Of a DNA stretch of 64,000 bases, positions 45,849 through 56,433 are shown in pieces; positions within the stretch are counted from its first letter, which is position 1, and each line of letters begins with the position of its first letter. Both the position numbers and the translations under genes were made by a program. Source of the stretch: Uranotaenia lowii. Its lineage: Eukaryota; Arthropoda; Insecta; Diptera; Culicidae. The stretch covers positions 70,692,012 to 70,756,011 of the forward strand of contig NC_073692.1 in assembly GCF_029784155.1 (NCBI RefSeq), in the 5' to 3' direction. The notes under the pieces were generated by a model. It saw nothing but the letters and a program-made list of their open reading frames with translations, was not told the origin of the DNA and searched no databases.

Positions 45849-46461
45849 CATCCTGTGTTTTGAGAGCCCGGTGCAGGATCTGTAGCGCATACAGGGAGGT
45901 CTTCTCAATATTTTTGCGTCCGGGAAACGGTGGGAAGGTGTCAGGGAACAGGCTTTGTCGATGATGTGCAGAAGCAGACTAAGGAAGTCGGATTTGGTGT
46001 TGATTTGTAGCAGAATGTGGAAACCGGGTGGGGAGTTTTCTTCACAATAAATTGTTCCCCACGGCAGTTCACTTGGAGCGGCCGAATACTCTCGAACAAG
46101 TCCAATACTTGCCGATGATGTTTCGGTGGCCCAAGTGCTCGATTGTTCGTCAACACATAATAAATCAGCTCCTTGGTTCCCCCAAGAGATCGACGATCTT
46201 CTCAAGCAATCCATCGGCGAAGAGACCATCCATGTAAGGGGTTATAAGCTGGGCCATTTCCTGTGAATTATGAAAATCATTTTAAATTCGCTATTTTTCG
46301 TTTTTTTTTTATATATATTATTACCTGTGCCGCATCGGAGCACCAACTAACACCGATTCGCGCCTGGAAAAGCTCTTTCAAGCTGGCCACAAGCGTGACT
46401 TCCTTCCGTCCTACGTGTCTGCTTTCCATCCAGCTCGGATGCTGGAAATTCTTTATGACTT
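45849..46461 (-). pseudogene. Frame-broken exon pair of an unrecognised helical protein
   Basis: On the - strand one exon (about 46461-46325) encodes HPSWMESRHVGRKEVTLVAS and SLKELFQARIGVSWCSDAAQ. It is joined by a 64-nt intron (GTAATA...TTCACAG, 46324-46261) to a second exon starting EMAQLITPYMDGLFADGLLE. The sense then moves between frames: KELIYYVLTNNRALGPPKHH from about 46184, FHILLQINTKSDFLSLLLHI from about 46030, and NIEKTSLYALQILHRALKTQ near 45910-45850. Three +1/-1 shifts break one otherwise coherent, Leu-rich helical sequence cut off by the gap. A helical-repeat scaffold such as a large nucleoporin is possible but unproven. Either a pseudogene or a region with assembly indels near a gap. 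Confidence 0.6.
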
Positions 46462-46850
46462 TTTTTTTCTTTTTTTGACTTATCGTTTTTCAATTACACG
46501 TTTATCGACTAAACGCAATATTGGTTTCAAAATAAACCAAATTTTAATTGCATACAATAAAAAATGAGCGTGCAAAAATAACAAAATTTTTCGTTTATCT
46601 ATAATCAAAATTTTTGTGAAAGCCATCCAATAATCTGCTTTTGAATAACAAAATAAAATAACAAAACGTTTTGTTGAAACCAACCCCCATTCTTTTTCTG
46701 CGTGTACGCATGACAATGTGCTTGAATTCCAATCACAATGAAATGCATGGGTTCGTCAACGCAGAAACTATGGTTTCTTGGTACAGTGGGGGTTTGATTT
46801 CGCCAAACGAAAAATCGCATCCTTTTTTTGTTGGAAAAATTCTTTGGCTG
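46462..46850. other. No gene recognised
   Basis: AT-rich junction between the broken exon pair and the non-LTR element. The overlapping frames on both strands have no domain. Confidence 0.35.
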
Positions 46851-48280
46851 TCCGAGCTTTCAACAACACAATGAGCTTCTATTACGTCTGCTTGAAGGAG
46901 GCACATAATAGACGATTGTACACCGGAGATCAACAAAATAAAATGCTTAATGCTGCAGAAACAAAAAAGCTTTGCCGAATCAAGTTTAAACTTCCATCGT
47001 CTCGGGGGTGAAACTATGTCAACGTATCAAATTGGAAATCAGAGAACTAAAAGAAAGGGTACGCAGATCCCATCATTGCAAATTGGTCAGATAATTACGG
47101 AGGGCGAGACAGAAATAAGGCAACACATATTAAATGTTTTTTTTGGAGCTTTTTGATTCGGAGGAAGTTCTACCAGATGGAAATTTTGTCCCCCTGCGAA
47201 CTGTTCAAAATAATCATCTTAACAATCGCTTAATGAATGACTTCTTTAAGGACGAAATTTTCACTGCAATACAAGGTTCAGCTGCTAATAAATCTCCAGG
47301 GAAAGATGGATTGACTAAAGAATTCTTTCAAAAAGCGTGGGATATTATCAAAACAGAATTCACCCTTGTTTTAAATGACATAAAAAACGGTCTTATCCCA
47401 AATTGTTTACAAGATGGGATTATTGTTCTCGTTAAAAAAAAAGGATGGCGACGGAACACTAGCCTCGTACAGACACATAACATTATTAAACGTTGACTTC
47501 AAGATATTTTGCCGAGTATTCAAAGCCAGATTGGGATGTTTCATACCTGATGTTCTTACATCTCATCAAAAATACAGCAATGGCGATCGAAACATTTTTG
47601 AAGCTGTATGTACCGTTAGAGATCAAATTGTAATCTCAAACCATGAGCGGACGGGTGGTATACTTGTTGCACTTGACCTTAGCCATGCTTTTGATCGCGT
47701 CAGCCATAGTTTTCTTCTCACTACGCTCCGCTCGATGCATTTTAATAGGAAATTTCTTGATCTTCTGGCAAATCTGTTGATGGCTGCCTCGTCGAAAATT
47801 TTGATCAATGGGAAATGCACCGAACCTTTTGGGATAAGGAGATCAGTTCGCCAAGGAGATCCCCTGAGTATGTTATTCTTTGTGATCTATCTCCAGCCCC
47901 TTTTAGAAAAGCTGATCCAAATATGCAACTCCCCTGGAGAATTCGTTATACACTTATGCTGACGATTTAACTATCATTGTACGTGAAGTTTCAAATCTGC
48001 AGGCAATAAAAGAATGCCTAGAAAATTTTGAAGCTGTAGCTGGAGCAAAGTTAAACATACGGAAAACGGAAGCAATGGAGTTCGGTACGCAGCTCCCTTT
48101 CTGTTACGAATTTGAAAAAAAAGATGCTGTCAAAATTCTTGGGGTCGTTTTTCATAGTAATGTGAAAGAAACATTTGAAGCTAACATGGAAAAACTATAC
48201 CGAAATATAAATGCTATGATCGTAACGCAACGTTACAGACTGTTAAACTTAAAACAGAAAGTTTTTCTCCTCAACACATA
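46850..48280 (+). pseudogene. Non-LTR element ORF2 reverse transcriptase, segment 1
   Basis: 5'-truncated: no endonuclease is seen. In order, the frames give FYYVCLKEAHNRRLYTGDQQ, then SPGKDGLTKEFF (47290-47330), HITLLNVDFKIFCRVF, VALDLSHAFDRVSHSFL (47665-47715), RRSVRQGDPLSMLFF (47840-47885) and the catalytic YADD at 47955-47966, followed by thumb residues KLNIRKTEAMEFG. Frameshifts occur near 47150, in the A-run near 47432, and near 47950. The chain runs KVFLLNT up to 48280, where a TA-flanked element interrupts it. The clade is not assigned. Confidence 0.85.
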
Positions 48281-49284
48281 CAGTACCGTTCATAATTGTA
48301 TAGAAATTGAAAGCATGCGCACTATCACTTCGACTTTGATCTTCCATAACTTTTACTCTGATGATATTTTTTGATCAAATTTTTTGCGTTAGATAGATCA
48401 ACTATCACACTATGATAACACAAAGCTTGAGCTTTCTGGAATTTGTGTGGCCTGAAAAACAGTAATTCTACGAAAATCGGACTTTTTGGACTTTTCTCAT
48501 TCAAGCTGCAATATCTCTGAAACTACGCAACACTTTTTATTGAAATTGTGAACAGTGATTGTTGAGATATGAAGCAAGCATGTCTGAAGTTTTTGAAAGA
48601 TTCTATCGATGAGATCAAAAGTTACGCGAGGTGCAAAATTTCAGGCATGAACCTTGAAATGCGATTTCTATAGTATTTTGGACGATTCATGAGAACAATA
48701 TCGTTTCCTCCACCATTCAGATAAAAAAATTCTGGCAAAAGCAATGAAGAAAAGAAAAAATGGAATAAATGATCCATTTGTGTTTTGAAATCAGAATCTC
48801 GCGATATTGTTGTGATTTTTCGGTTGAAATAGATTTACTGGTTGTTAAACAGAGAATATGATTTTCCTATGGAAACATTCGTCCAAAATTCTATAGAAAT
48901 CGCATTTCAAGGTTCATTCCTAAAATATTGCACCTCGCGTAACTTTTGATCCCATCGACAGAACTTTTCGAAAACTTCAGACGTGCTAGCTTTACATTTC
49001 ATCAATCACTGTGCAAAATTTCAATAAAAAATGTTGCATAGTTTCAGAGATATTGCAGTTTGAATGAGAAAAGTCCAAAAAGTCCGATTTTCGTAGAATT
49101 ACTGTTTCTCAGGTCAAACAAACTCCAGAAAGCTCAAACTTTGTGTTATTATAGTGTGATAGTTGATCTATCTAACGCAAAAAATTTGATCAAAAAATAT
49201 CATCAGAGTAAAAAGTTATGGAAGTTCAAAGTCGAAGTGACAGTGCGCTTGCTTCCAATTTCTATACAATTATGAACGGTACTG
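48281..49284. mobile_element. TA-flanked palindromic DNA element (1004 bp) inside the non-LTR element
   Basis: Begins CAGTACCGTTCATAATTGTA and ends with its reverse complement; TA flanks at 48279-48280 and 49285-49286. The arms 48281 to about 48684 and about 48885 to 49284 are close reverse complements (for example AGATAGATCAACTATCACAC and its complement). TA target and CAG ends suit a Tc1/mariner-type non-autonomous element. Removing it with one TA rejoins the host frame exactly. Confidence 0.85.
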
Positions 49285-49286
49285 TA

Positions 49287-49540
49287 TATATGCTCCAGAC
49301 TATGGTACTTAGCGTCAATTTCACCCTTGACAAATAAGTATATAGCCATGATCATCCGCCAAATCGGCTATTTTCTATGGTCAAATATTCCGGCACAACG
49401 TGTTAGATTAACCCACATAGTAAGATCAAAAAGCCATGGAGGACTTGGCCTACACTCCCCAGACTTGAAGTCAAAGTCTCTACTGGTCAACCGATTTTTG
49501 CGACTTGAGGACAGAATCCCGTCCGTCAACCAATACATTA
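49287..49540 (+). pseudogene. Non-LTR element ORF2, segment 2
   Basis: Continues the reverse transcriptase thumb and connection: ICSRLWYLASISP, then IRQIGYFLWSNIPAQRVRL, SKSHGGLGLHSPDLKSKSLL and FLRLEDRIPSVNQYI. It is in frame with segment 1 once the 1004-bp element is taken out. Ends at the TA preceding the next insertion. Confidence 0.85.
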
Positions 49541-52472
49541 CCGTCAAACGGGGCATCATGCAACAGCGGGGTTCGATGCAACATTTAGATAACACTACAT
49601 TGAATCAATTTTCAATTTAATGTATTGTAATAAAGTTATCTTTTAATGATAACAAAATGATGATGACATAATTTCTCGCATCTTAAGCTAGTTTTCTTAA
49701 GTTTTTTATTTGTATGTAAAATTAGAAAAATCGAGCAATAAATGTACAAATATTAACCCTCATCCGCATTAGGGTGTCATTTTGACACCATTGCAAGTTT
49801 GAAGGCTTGTAACTTCTTTCAGAAGCTTCAAAATACAAAAATTTCTTCGGGGACCCTAAATGAATTCAAAAGTTTTTCAATATTGCATCTTTACTTTTTT
49901 TTATGGACGAACCCTGGAAGCCTGGACAAAAAAACTCCCTTTTCCGACTTTTGGTGTCATTTTGACACCACAAAAGTAAAATCTATTTAAGTCGTTTGAA
50001 TTATTATGAGCTTCATATAAAACTTATATCAATAGAAACCTTGTAATGTCAGTAAAATATGTTTAGAACATTATATACAGCTAAAGTTACTAGTTTTCTC
50101 GTTATTCAGCATGAAAGAAAAAAAATCCGAAAAAACATGCCTCACGAAAACTGCTGTAGTTCATATGTTACACGACCAAAAAAATATTTGCCTTATGCAT
50201 ATGAAAGCTGAAGTTAATGCCTACATCATGGAGACAAGAAATATTTTTTTAAATTTTTTTTAATGAAATGGTCACAAAAAGTTTAAAAAAGTGGTCTAAA
50301 AAACCTACTTTTCATTCGATTGCTAATAAATACTGTTTGAGCGATGGTAGAGTTTTGAAAAAAATATGACTACAAAATGTACTAAAATTCCAACATTTTG
50401 CTGTCTTTAGATTTTTTATGCAACAAAAATTGAATTAACTGGAATTTTTCAAAGTTCACTACTTTGCGCGATTTTTTTACAAATTGAAATTTCATCTGTT
50501 TTTGTGGTCCACTGTCAGGTTGTACCCAGATTATCAGTGCTTTTACTTTGTTTGGACCAATCAAGAGTATATTCATTGGAAAGTACATTTAATCTACATT
50601 CTAGTGAGGTGCTACAATTCACGCTGTGAGATTTCACAAAAATATGAAAATTATAAACGTAAAATCATTCCTGAATTTCTAGAACTACAAGCACCGCGTC
50701 CAGCAAATCGTGTTTGTTTGCTCTCCGAGTAGGTACGGTGGGTGGTGATTCGGGCAGAGAGCGAAGCCGACAGACGAAATAATGATGCGTGTCGTGACTA
50801 GCAAACGAGAACTACTGTCAATAGAAAATTTCCAACCGCGAAACGTACGACACGCATCATTATTTCGTCTGTCGGCTTCGCTCTCTGCCCGAATCACCAC
50901 CCACCGTACCTACTCGGAGAGCAAACAAACACGATTTGCTGGACGCGGTGCTTGTAGTTCTAGAAATTCAGGAATGATTTTACGTTTATAATTTTCATAT
51001 TTTTGTGAAATCTCACAGCGTGAATTGTAGCACCTCACTAGAATGTAGATTAAATGTACTTTCCAATGAATATACTCTTGATTGGTCCAAACAAAGTAAA
51101 AGCACTGATAATCTGGGTACAACCTGACAGTGGACCACAAAAACAGATGAAATTTCAATTTGTAAAAAAATCGCGCAAAGTAGTGAACTTTGAAAAATTC
51201 CAGTTAATTCAATTTTTGTTGCATAAAAAATCTAAAGACAGCAAAATGTTGGAATTTGAATACATTTTGTAGTCATATTTTTTTCAAAACTCTACCATCG
51301 CTCAAACAGTATTTACTAGCAATCGAATGAAAAGTAGGTTTTTTAGACCACTTTTTTAAACTTTTTGTGACCATTTCATTAAAAAAAATTTAAAAACATA
51401 TTTCTTGTCTCCATGATGTAGGCATTAACTCCAGCTTTCATATGCATAAGGCAAATATTTTTTTTGGACGTGTAACATATGCACTACAGCAGTTTTCGTG
51501 AGGCATGTTTTTTCGGATTTTTTTTTCTTTCATGCTGAATAATGAGAAAACTAGTAACTTTAGCTGTATATAATGTTTTAAACATATTTTACTGACATTA
51601 CAAGGTTTCTTTTGATGTAAGTTTTGTTTAAATCGGTCTATTACGCCAAAAGTTATAACGATTTGAGCTTATGGTGTCAAATTGACACCACAAGTGCTGA
51701 TTAGGGTAATGAAATCTAATGCGGATGAGGGTTAACATTTTTTGATGCCGAAAAAAACTTTACCCAGTATGACGGATCGGCTTGATAAAATAATCTACAA
51801 ACTTTTTACTGCTTTCCTCATGTTATACCAACATTGTTGGTGTAAAAATATTTTTCGAACAATCACCCAATTTTTTAAAATGAATATTTTTAAAATTCAG
51901 TTAGATGTCTGGGGTTAAATGCAACAAAATGCAAATCAAAGAAATACCTTGTAAATCTCGTTTCCATGTGTTGGAATATGAATGTTTTGCATCACGCGTT
52001 TGTAAACATTAAAATTTTATTCATCCAAACATTTATTTTTATGATTTCAGCTTTTAAAATTTTTAATAGATCTATTTAACCCCTAAATGTATGCAGCATC
52101 CTTATTTTCAGAAAAAATGTGAAAATTAGTTTTTACAGACCCAAAAACTACTGCAATTGGTGTTGTCATGCGTAATAATCTTTAAGGTATCGCAAAAATA
52201 TTAAAAACTATAAATTTTCGTACGTTTTCATAAGATTTTTCATTAAAAACAAAGTTTGTTGCAAGTTACCCCATTTTCTAAGGAGGGTGAAAATCGCATG
52301 TTTTTAGAAAATTAAAAATAAGTGAAGAAACCTATAATTTTTCTAACCTCGCCAATTTGATATCCCAGCATGCTTAAAACTTTTGATGTATAAGGGGTAG
52401 GATTAATTGTTAACATAAGTTTATTAGAAGCCATTGAAGTTGAAAATTGTTGCATGTTGCCCCAGTTGACGG
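49541..52472. mobile_element. TA-flanked DNA element interrupted by a piggyBac-like foldback
   Basis: Starts CCGTCAAACGGGGCATCATG and ends with a diverged reverse complement (CATGTTGCCCCAGTTGACGG), with TA on both sides (49539-49540, 52473-52474). Without the nested foldback it would be about 950 bp. Extra CAACAAAATGCAA and GTTGCAAGTTACCCC blocks in the right part resemble the terminal sequence, suggesting internal repeats. No transposase. Removal with one TA rejoins non-LTR segments 2 and 3 in frame. Confidence 0.8.
49757..51731. mobile_element. piggyBac-like foldback element (1975 bp), TTAA-flanked
   Basis: Starts CCCTCATCCGCATTAG and ends with its reverse complement, flanked by TTAA at 49753-49756 and 51732-51735. 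It is nearly all palindrome, with arms of about 950-1000 bp. An 82-codon frame at 50484-50732 (+) is identical in translation to one at 50910-51158 (-), so the inner arms are essentially identical. GTGTCAATTTTGACACC-type small palindromes occur near each end. The loop is near 50800-50850. Non-autonomous, as the frames in the arms have no transposase similarity. Confidence 0.85.
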
Positions 52473-52474
52473 TA

Positions 52475-52496
52475 CCTTAGATATAATACCACATAC
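52475..52496 (+). pseudogene. Non-LTR element ORF2, segment 3 (short piece before the LTR)
   Basis: Twenty-two bases that encode LDIIPHT when joined across the LTR element to 61651 onward. They end in the ATAC target duplication (52493-52496). Confidence 0.7.
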
Positions 52497-53606
52497 TGTT
52501 ACGGACTCTCCGTAACAACTGGGAGAACCATGTATCGGGAATTAAAGGCAAACAAATTTTGAATTGTATACTTAGATAGAGTAGGATATTTATCTCAACT
52601 CCCAGGTCCTTCGTTCTCCATTCCTATCCCCCAGAAGCTGACAGCATAATTCGGCGAAAAACTGAAGCTCAGACAGTGTAACTGGCAACGCTGTTGGAAA
52701 TTTGACGTTTGCGAAGAGAGGAGAGAAAAAGGCCCGAAGATTGCATGGCGTGGCAGGTTAGCTGGCGGGTCGAGAACGAAGCCACGAGGATTTTGTCTTT
52801 GTCGTCGTCCGAGAGCAGACGTTTTTCCCCGTGCACCCAGCTCCGTGGAACAGTCAACCCACGTGCTCAGGAGGTTCTCCAGACTGACCGTCAACTAAAG
52901 TCTGCGTTTCGGAAGTGCCCTTAGCTCTCGATTATTGGCTTCCTGGCAATTCCGCACATCCGGTCCTGATAGCCGCCAGGGGTTGTTAGGGGGCGGACCA
53001 AGGGTCCGATAAATCCGGTTCTGCTAGCTGTGACCGGGCGCCTTGGCATTCGGTGCTTCCACGTCAAGGAACGACCAAGAACCTCGGGGACCGAGCCTAG
53101 GAGCCTCTGGCCGCCACCGAGCTACACTGGTGGCCGCCCTGGTGCAAGACGTCATCCACGTGCCAGCTATTTTCAAAGGGGCACCCGCGCGGCACCCAAC
53201 ACCCGCCGGGGATACCCACCGCCGTGGACAAGAGCAAATGAAACGACCAGGCCTATCGTCTATCGAAGTCATCACGCTGGACCCAACAGCCGGCTATCCT
53301 CTGGTTTCCGTCGCTACGCACGCTCACACAACAGCAAGTATAAACCTCCTAAAATTGTCGTACGTGTTCCGCCAAGGGCCCCAACGTTCCTGAACGGCCG
53401 CATCGTCCCTTTTCCCCTTCCCTAACAAAAATGTGACCCAATAAATAACCCCTAAAATGTACATCAACGTGTTATAAATGCATGCCCGAAAACCCCGATT
53501 CATTGGCCTCCCTGTTTCGCTGCACCCTACTTCAGAGTTGTGAATTCGCCTCAGGTAAGAGAAGCCGACCCTGTGTATAACGACGACTGAGCTAGCCATC
53601 GTTACA
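52497..53606 (+). mobile_element. Ty3/gypsy 5' LTR (1110 bp)
   Basis: TG...CA-bounded and apparently identical to the 3' LTR 8040 bp away (all short translations agree). It begins TGTTACGGACTCTCCGTAAC, a snap-back terminus, and ends GCTAGCCATCGTTACA. An AATAAATAACCCC (about 53441) could supply the polyadenylation signal. The GC-rich centre contains overlapping open frames on both strands (53024-53425), which I regard as non-coding. The target duplication ATAC is at 52493-52496. Confidence 0.95.
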
Positions 53607-53608
53607 CT

Positions 53609-53626
53609 TGGCGATCCGCGAAAATA
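53609..53626 (+). other. Putative primer-binding site
   Basis: TGGCGATCCGCGAAAATA starts 2 nt after the LTR end. TGG is the complement of the CCA tail of a primer tRNA and the position is correct; which tRNA is used cannot be decided by eye. Confidence 0.6.
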
Positions 53627-53991
53627 GTTCAAAAAAATATTCTATTTCTTTCCGGAAATCGTATATTTTTTCGATGCTTACCAGGGGTGATTCACGATTG
53701 CTGTTATCGTGACTGTTTCGTTGTTCGTCAAAACCGCATAATAGTTCGTTCCATAGATCCGTTAAATTCGTTGATTGTTAAATTAACTGTTCGTATCATA
53801 ATATAAATTTTCAGAACCCAAAACCTTTACCATTATCTAGTTTTTGATTTATCATAAACCAGAATAATCGATCAGTGTTTTCAATCATATCGAGTTCAAT
53901 AGTTCAAGTGCACCAGCTGTTAATTACAGGATTCAGTGATACGATCTGTTTTTTCCATTGTCCCACTTCAAATATTTTGACAGTGATAAAC

Positions 53992-56433
53992 ATGAATTTA
54001 ATCCTCGAAAGCGAACTCGAATCCTATTTTTATAGGGTACGCGTGGACCATCTGGAGGAAGATGAGATCGAGTTCGAGTTAGAAATAAGAGACATTGAGT
54101 GTGAACAATTCGGTAGCAATATCTCTAGAAAAAAACGTTGCCTTAGGGAGCGGCTAAAGCTTGAAAAGGAAGAAACATCCAGAATCGAAAAGAAATTTAG
54201 ACGTGATCCGTTACAGGAGATTCAGGTTTGTGAGAAAAAACTGGTACAGGTTGAAGAAGATTGTTTTTACACAAACGTGAAGAAAGTATCGCAAAGATAC
54301 CTCTCTTTGCTTTTACATTTGGGATGCCGTGTTAAACTTATTAAACAACACACCCTAGAAGATAAATTCGAAATTCTAAATAACCTACTCCAACGTGTCC
54401 TATTTATAATTAATAAATATTTCATGGGAAATACGGACCTCGAAGAGGCCCAGGTGAATGTAGGAGAAGAAGGCCTGCCAGCTCTCTTCGAGGAACCTTT
54501 ACCCGAACCCACAAACGTTTCACCGGCTAGAGAAGAAACGAACCAAATCGCAATGCTGCAAATCGAAGAACCAGATCCGTTTGTGGATCAAGATCTGGTT
54601 AACTCGTTAACAAGATTAGGTCTTCTGGATTCCGGTTCGGTAGATCGAAAGAACCTTCGCGACGGTATTCTTAATCTTGAAAATGAACTATACCAGCTAC
54701 GACGATTGAAAGATAAACGGCTATCCTCGCAAATCGATAATGTCACCCCGAAATCATCGTCGAGAGGGGCGATTCCAAAAACATCAGAAATTCCGATGCC
54801 ACCTTCAATATCAACAAGCATGACATCTTTTCCAATCCCATTTCCCTCGGTTCATTCATCGTTGAGCGTAACGTCGAATGAGCCTTTGAATGTGAGCTTT
54901 CCGACACCATCCACAAATCGAAATCCACGAAACTCAATTCCACTGACGACCCAATCGTTGACAGGTAGCTCACAATACCCCACGACCAACACGAACCCAC
55001 CGATATTCACCACAGGGACTCGCCCGAGCGTCTCGGCGAGCTACCCAACAGAATATCCGTTCCCGTACTACGGTCAACCGTATTGGCCCCCATATTTTCC
55101 AAACGTACAAAACATCACACCATATTCCCCATGGCCAATCCCAAGCATGCCTCCCGCGGTTCCTAACGGTTATTTCCCGATGTCGGGAACGGGATTGGCC
55201 ACGTCTCACTCTTTAGGGCTACACCATCAGCACATAAATTTTATCCCGCAACCGACCACATGCAGTGGCCCCAACGCGTACAGCCCTTTACATCCCCGGG
55301 ATCAGCCCGTTGACCCCGTGGTATCTTATGCAAAACCAAACAGTTCAAGTTTTCCCATAGTTTCGCAGAATAACCAACTAGACTTAAACCCCAGCGTTAG
55401 GAACATCGGTGACAACCATCCCCGCGTTCGTTCCCACAAAGCCCTTCCAGTATCGAAATGGAACTTGGATAAGTATTCCGGGACGGACCAGGGCTTAAAA
55501 TTGAACGAATTTTTGATGTTGGTTAGCCAACACGCACTATCCGAGAGGACCTTAGACGATGAGTTGTTTGACTCAGCCTTTCATTTATTTTCAGGCCCGG
55601 CGTTAAACTGGTATATGACCATGAGAGCCGCAGGGCGGTTAAATAATTGGGAACATTTAGTAACCGAGTTGAGAAACACGTTTGTTCACCCTGAACTTGA
55701 CTCCTTAGTCCGTAATAGAATCTATCAAAGACGTCAACAAAGGAACGAAACATTTCAAGACTTCTATTACGACATGGAGAGTATGTTCAGGTCCATGAAC
55801 CATCCATTCGATGATACTGAGAAGCTCAATGTTCTGAAAAGAAACATGCGCTCGGACTATAAGAAATCGGTTTTATGGCAGCCCTTAAACAGTTTAGTCG
55901 AACTACTAGATGCTGGTCATCGCCTCGACGCGTCTAATTTTTCACTTTATACGAAAGTCTTCGGAAACGAAAAATCAGCCAACGTAGTTTCGGAAACCCA
56001 AGCCGGCCGTTGGACAGCTAGGGACCGAGACAACGATAACCGTGCTCGAAAAAAAGATGCAGGCCTAGAAAACAAGAATAAGTGGGGGAGGAGTAAAGAA
56101 GAACACCATAAGAAGAAAGGGGAGTCCGAACGGAATCCACGTATGGACAATAAATCAAGGGGTCTAAGCCCTAAAGACGACCCCCAAGAACCTAGTTCAT
56201 CCAAGCCGAGACGTACTTTAGAGTACCTGATCGAGGGTCATAGACCCCCTGACCTTAATCAGTGTCTTAATTGCCGACTAACAAGCCACACCTTAGAGCA
56301 ATGTAAGGCGTACAGAGGAGCAATGTGTCTCGTTTGTGGGTTCAAAGGCTACGAAACCCACAATTGCCCGTATTGCCGAAAAAACGGGTTACAGGCGACC
56401 GAAATACGCCGGTCGCCGAACCCAAAGGCGTAA
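53992..56433 (+). CDS. Ty3/gypsy Gag
   Basis: The frame is open from 53875, but the ATG at 53992 (MNLILESELESYF) is preferred. The 39 codons before it look like leader and are Ile/Phe-rich. From 53992 the protein has 813 residues: a charged, coiled-coil-prone N-terminus (LEEDEIEFELEIRDIE), a Pro/Ser/Tyr-rich linker, and a retrotransposon capsid domain (WNLDKYSGTDQG, FHLFSGPALNWY, FQDFYYDMESMFRSM). A Lys/Arg-rich stretch and two zinc knuckles follow: CLNCRLTSHTLEQC (CX2CX4HX4C) and a non-standard CLVCGFKGYETHNC (CX2CX7HXC). It assembles the particle and packages RNA. Intact, it overlaps pol by 109 nt in the -1 frame. Confidence 0.92.
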   Translation: MNLILESELESYFYRVRVDHLEEDEIEFELEIRDIECEQFGSNISRKKRCLRERLKLEKEETSRIEKKFRRDPLQEIQVCEKKLVQVEEDCFYTNVKKVSQRYLSLLLHLGCRVKLIKQHTLEDKFEILNNLLQRVLFIINKYFMGNTDLEEAQVNVGEEGLPALFEEPLPEPTNVSPAREETNQIAMLQIEEPDPFVDQDLVNSLTRLGLLDSGSVDRKNLRDGILNLENELYQLRRLKDKRLSSQIDNVTPKSSSRGAIPKTSEIPMPPSISTSMTSFPIPFPSVHSSLSVTSNEPLNVSFPTPSTNRNPRNSIPLTTQSLTGSSQYPTTNTNPPIFTTGTRPSVSASYPTEYPFPYYGQPYWPPYFPNVQNITPYSPWPIPSMPPAVPNGYFPMSGTGLATSHSLGLHHQHINFIPQPTTCSGPNAYSPLHPRDQPVDPVVSYAKPNSSSFPIVSQNNQLDLNPSVRNIGDNHPRVRSHKALPVSKWNLDKYSGTDQGLKLNEFLMLVSQHALSERTLDDELFDSAFHLFSGPALNWYMTMRAAGRLNNWEHLVTELRNTFVHPELDSLVRNRIYQRRQQRNETFQDFYYDMESMFRSMNHPFDDTEKLNVLKRNMRSDYKKSVLWQPLNSLVELLDAGHRLDASNFSLYTKVFGNEKSANVVSETQAGRWTARDRDNDNRARKKDAGLENKNKWGRSKEEHHKKKGESERNPRMDNKSRGLSPKDDPQEPSSSKPRRTLEYLIEGHRPPDLNQCLNCRLTSHTLEQCKAYRGAMCLVCGFKGYETHNCPYCRKNGLQATEIRRSPNPKA

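Noticed and set aside
45338..46229. Long frames spanning the second gap (208 codons on + and 294 on -)
   Set aside because: They consist mostly of N-derived unknown residues. Only the non-N ends carry information, and the - strand end is treated as part of the broken exon pair.
50484..51158. Identical 82-codon frames on both strands, at first sight a duplicated gene
   Set aside because: They are the two arms of the piggyBac-like foldback; no domain is present and symmetry explains the duplication.
53024..53425. Overlapping 116- and 131-codon frames on both strands in the 5' LTR (and repeated at 61064-61465)
   Set aside because: They lie within the LTR, overlap on both strands and owe their length to GC-rich composition; no domain is recognisable.
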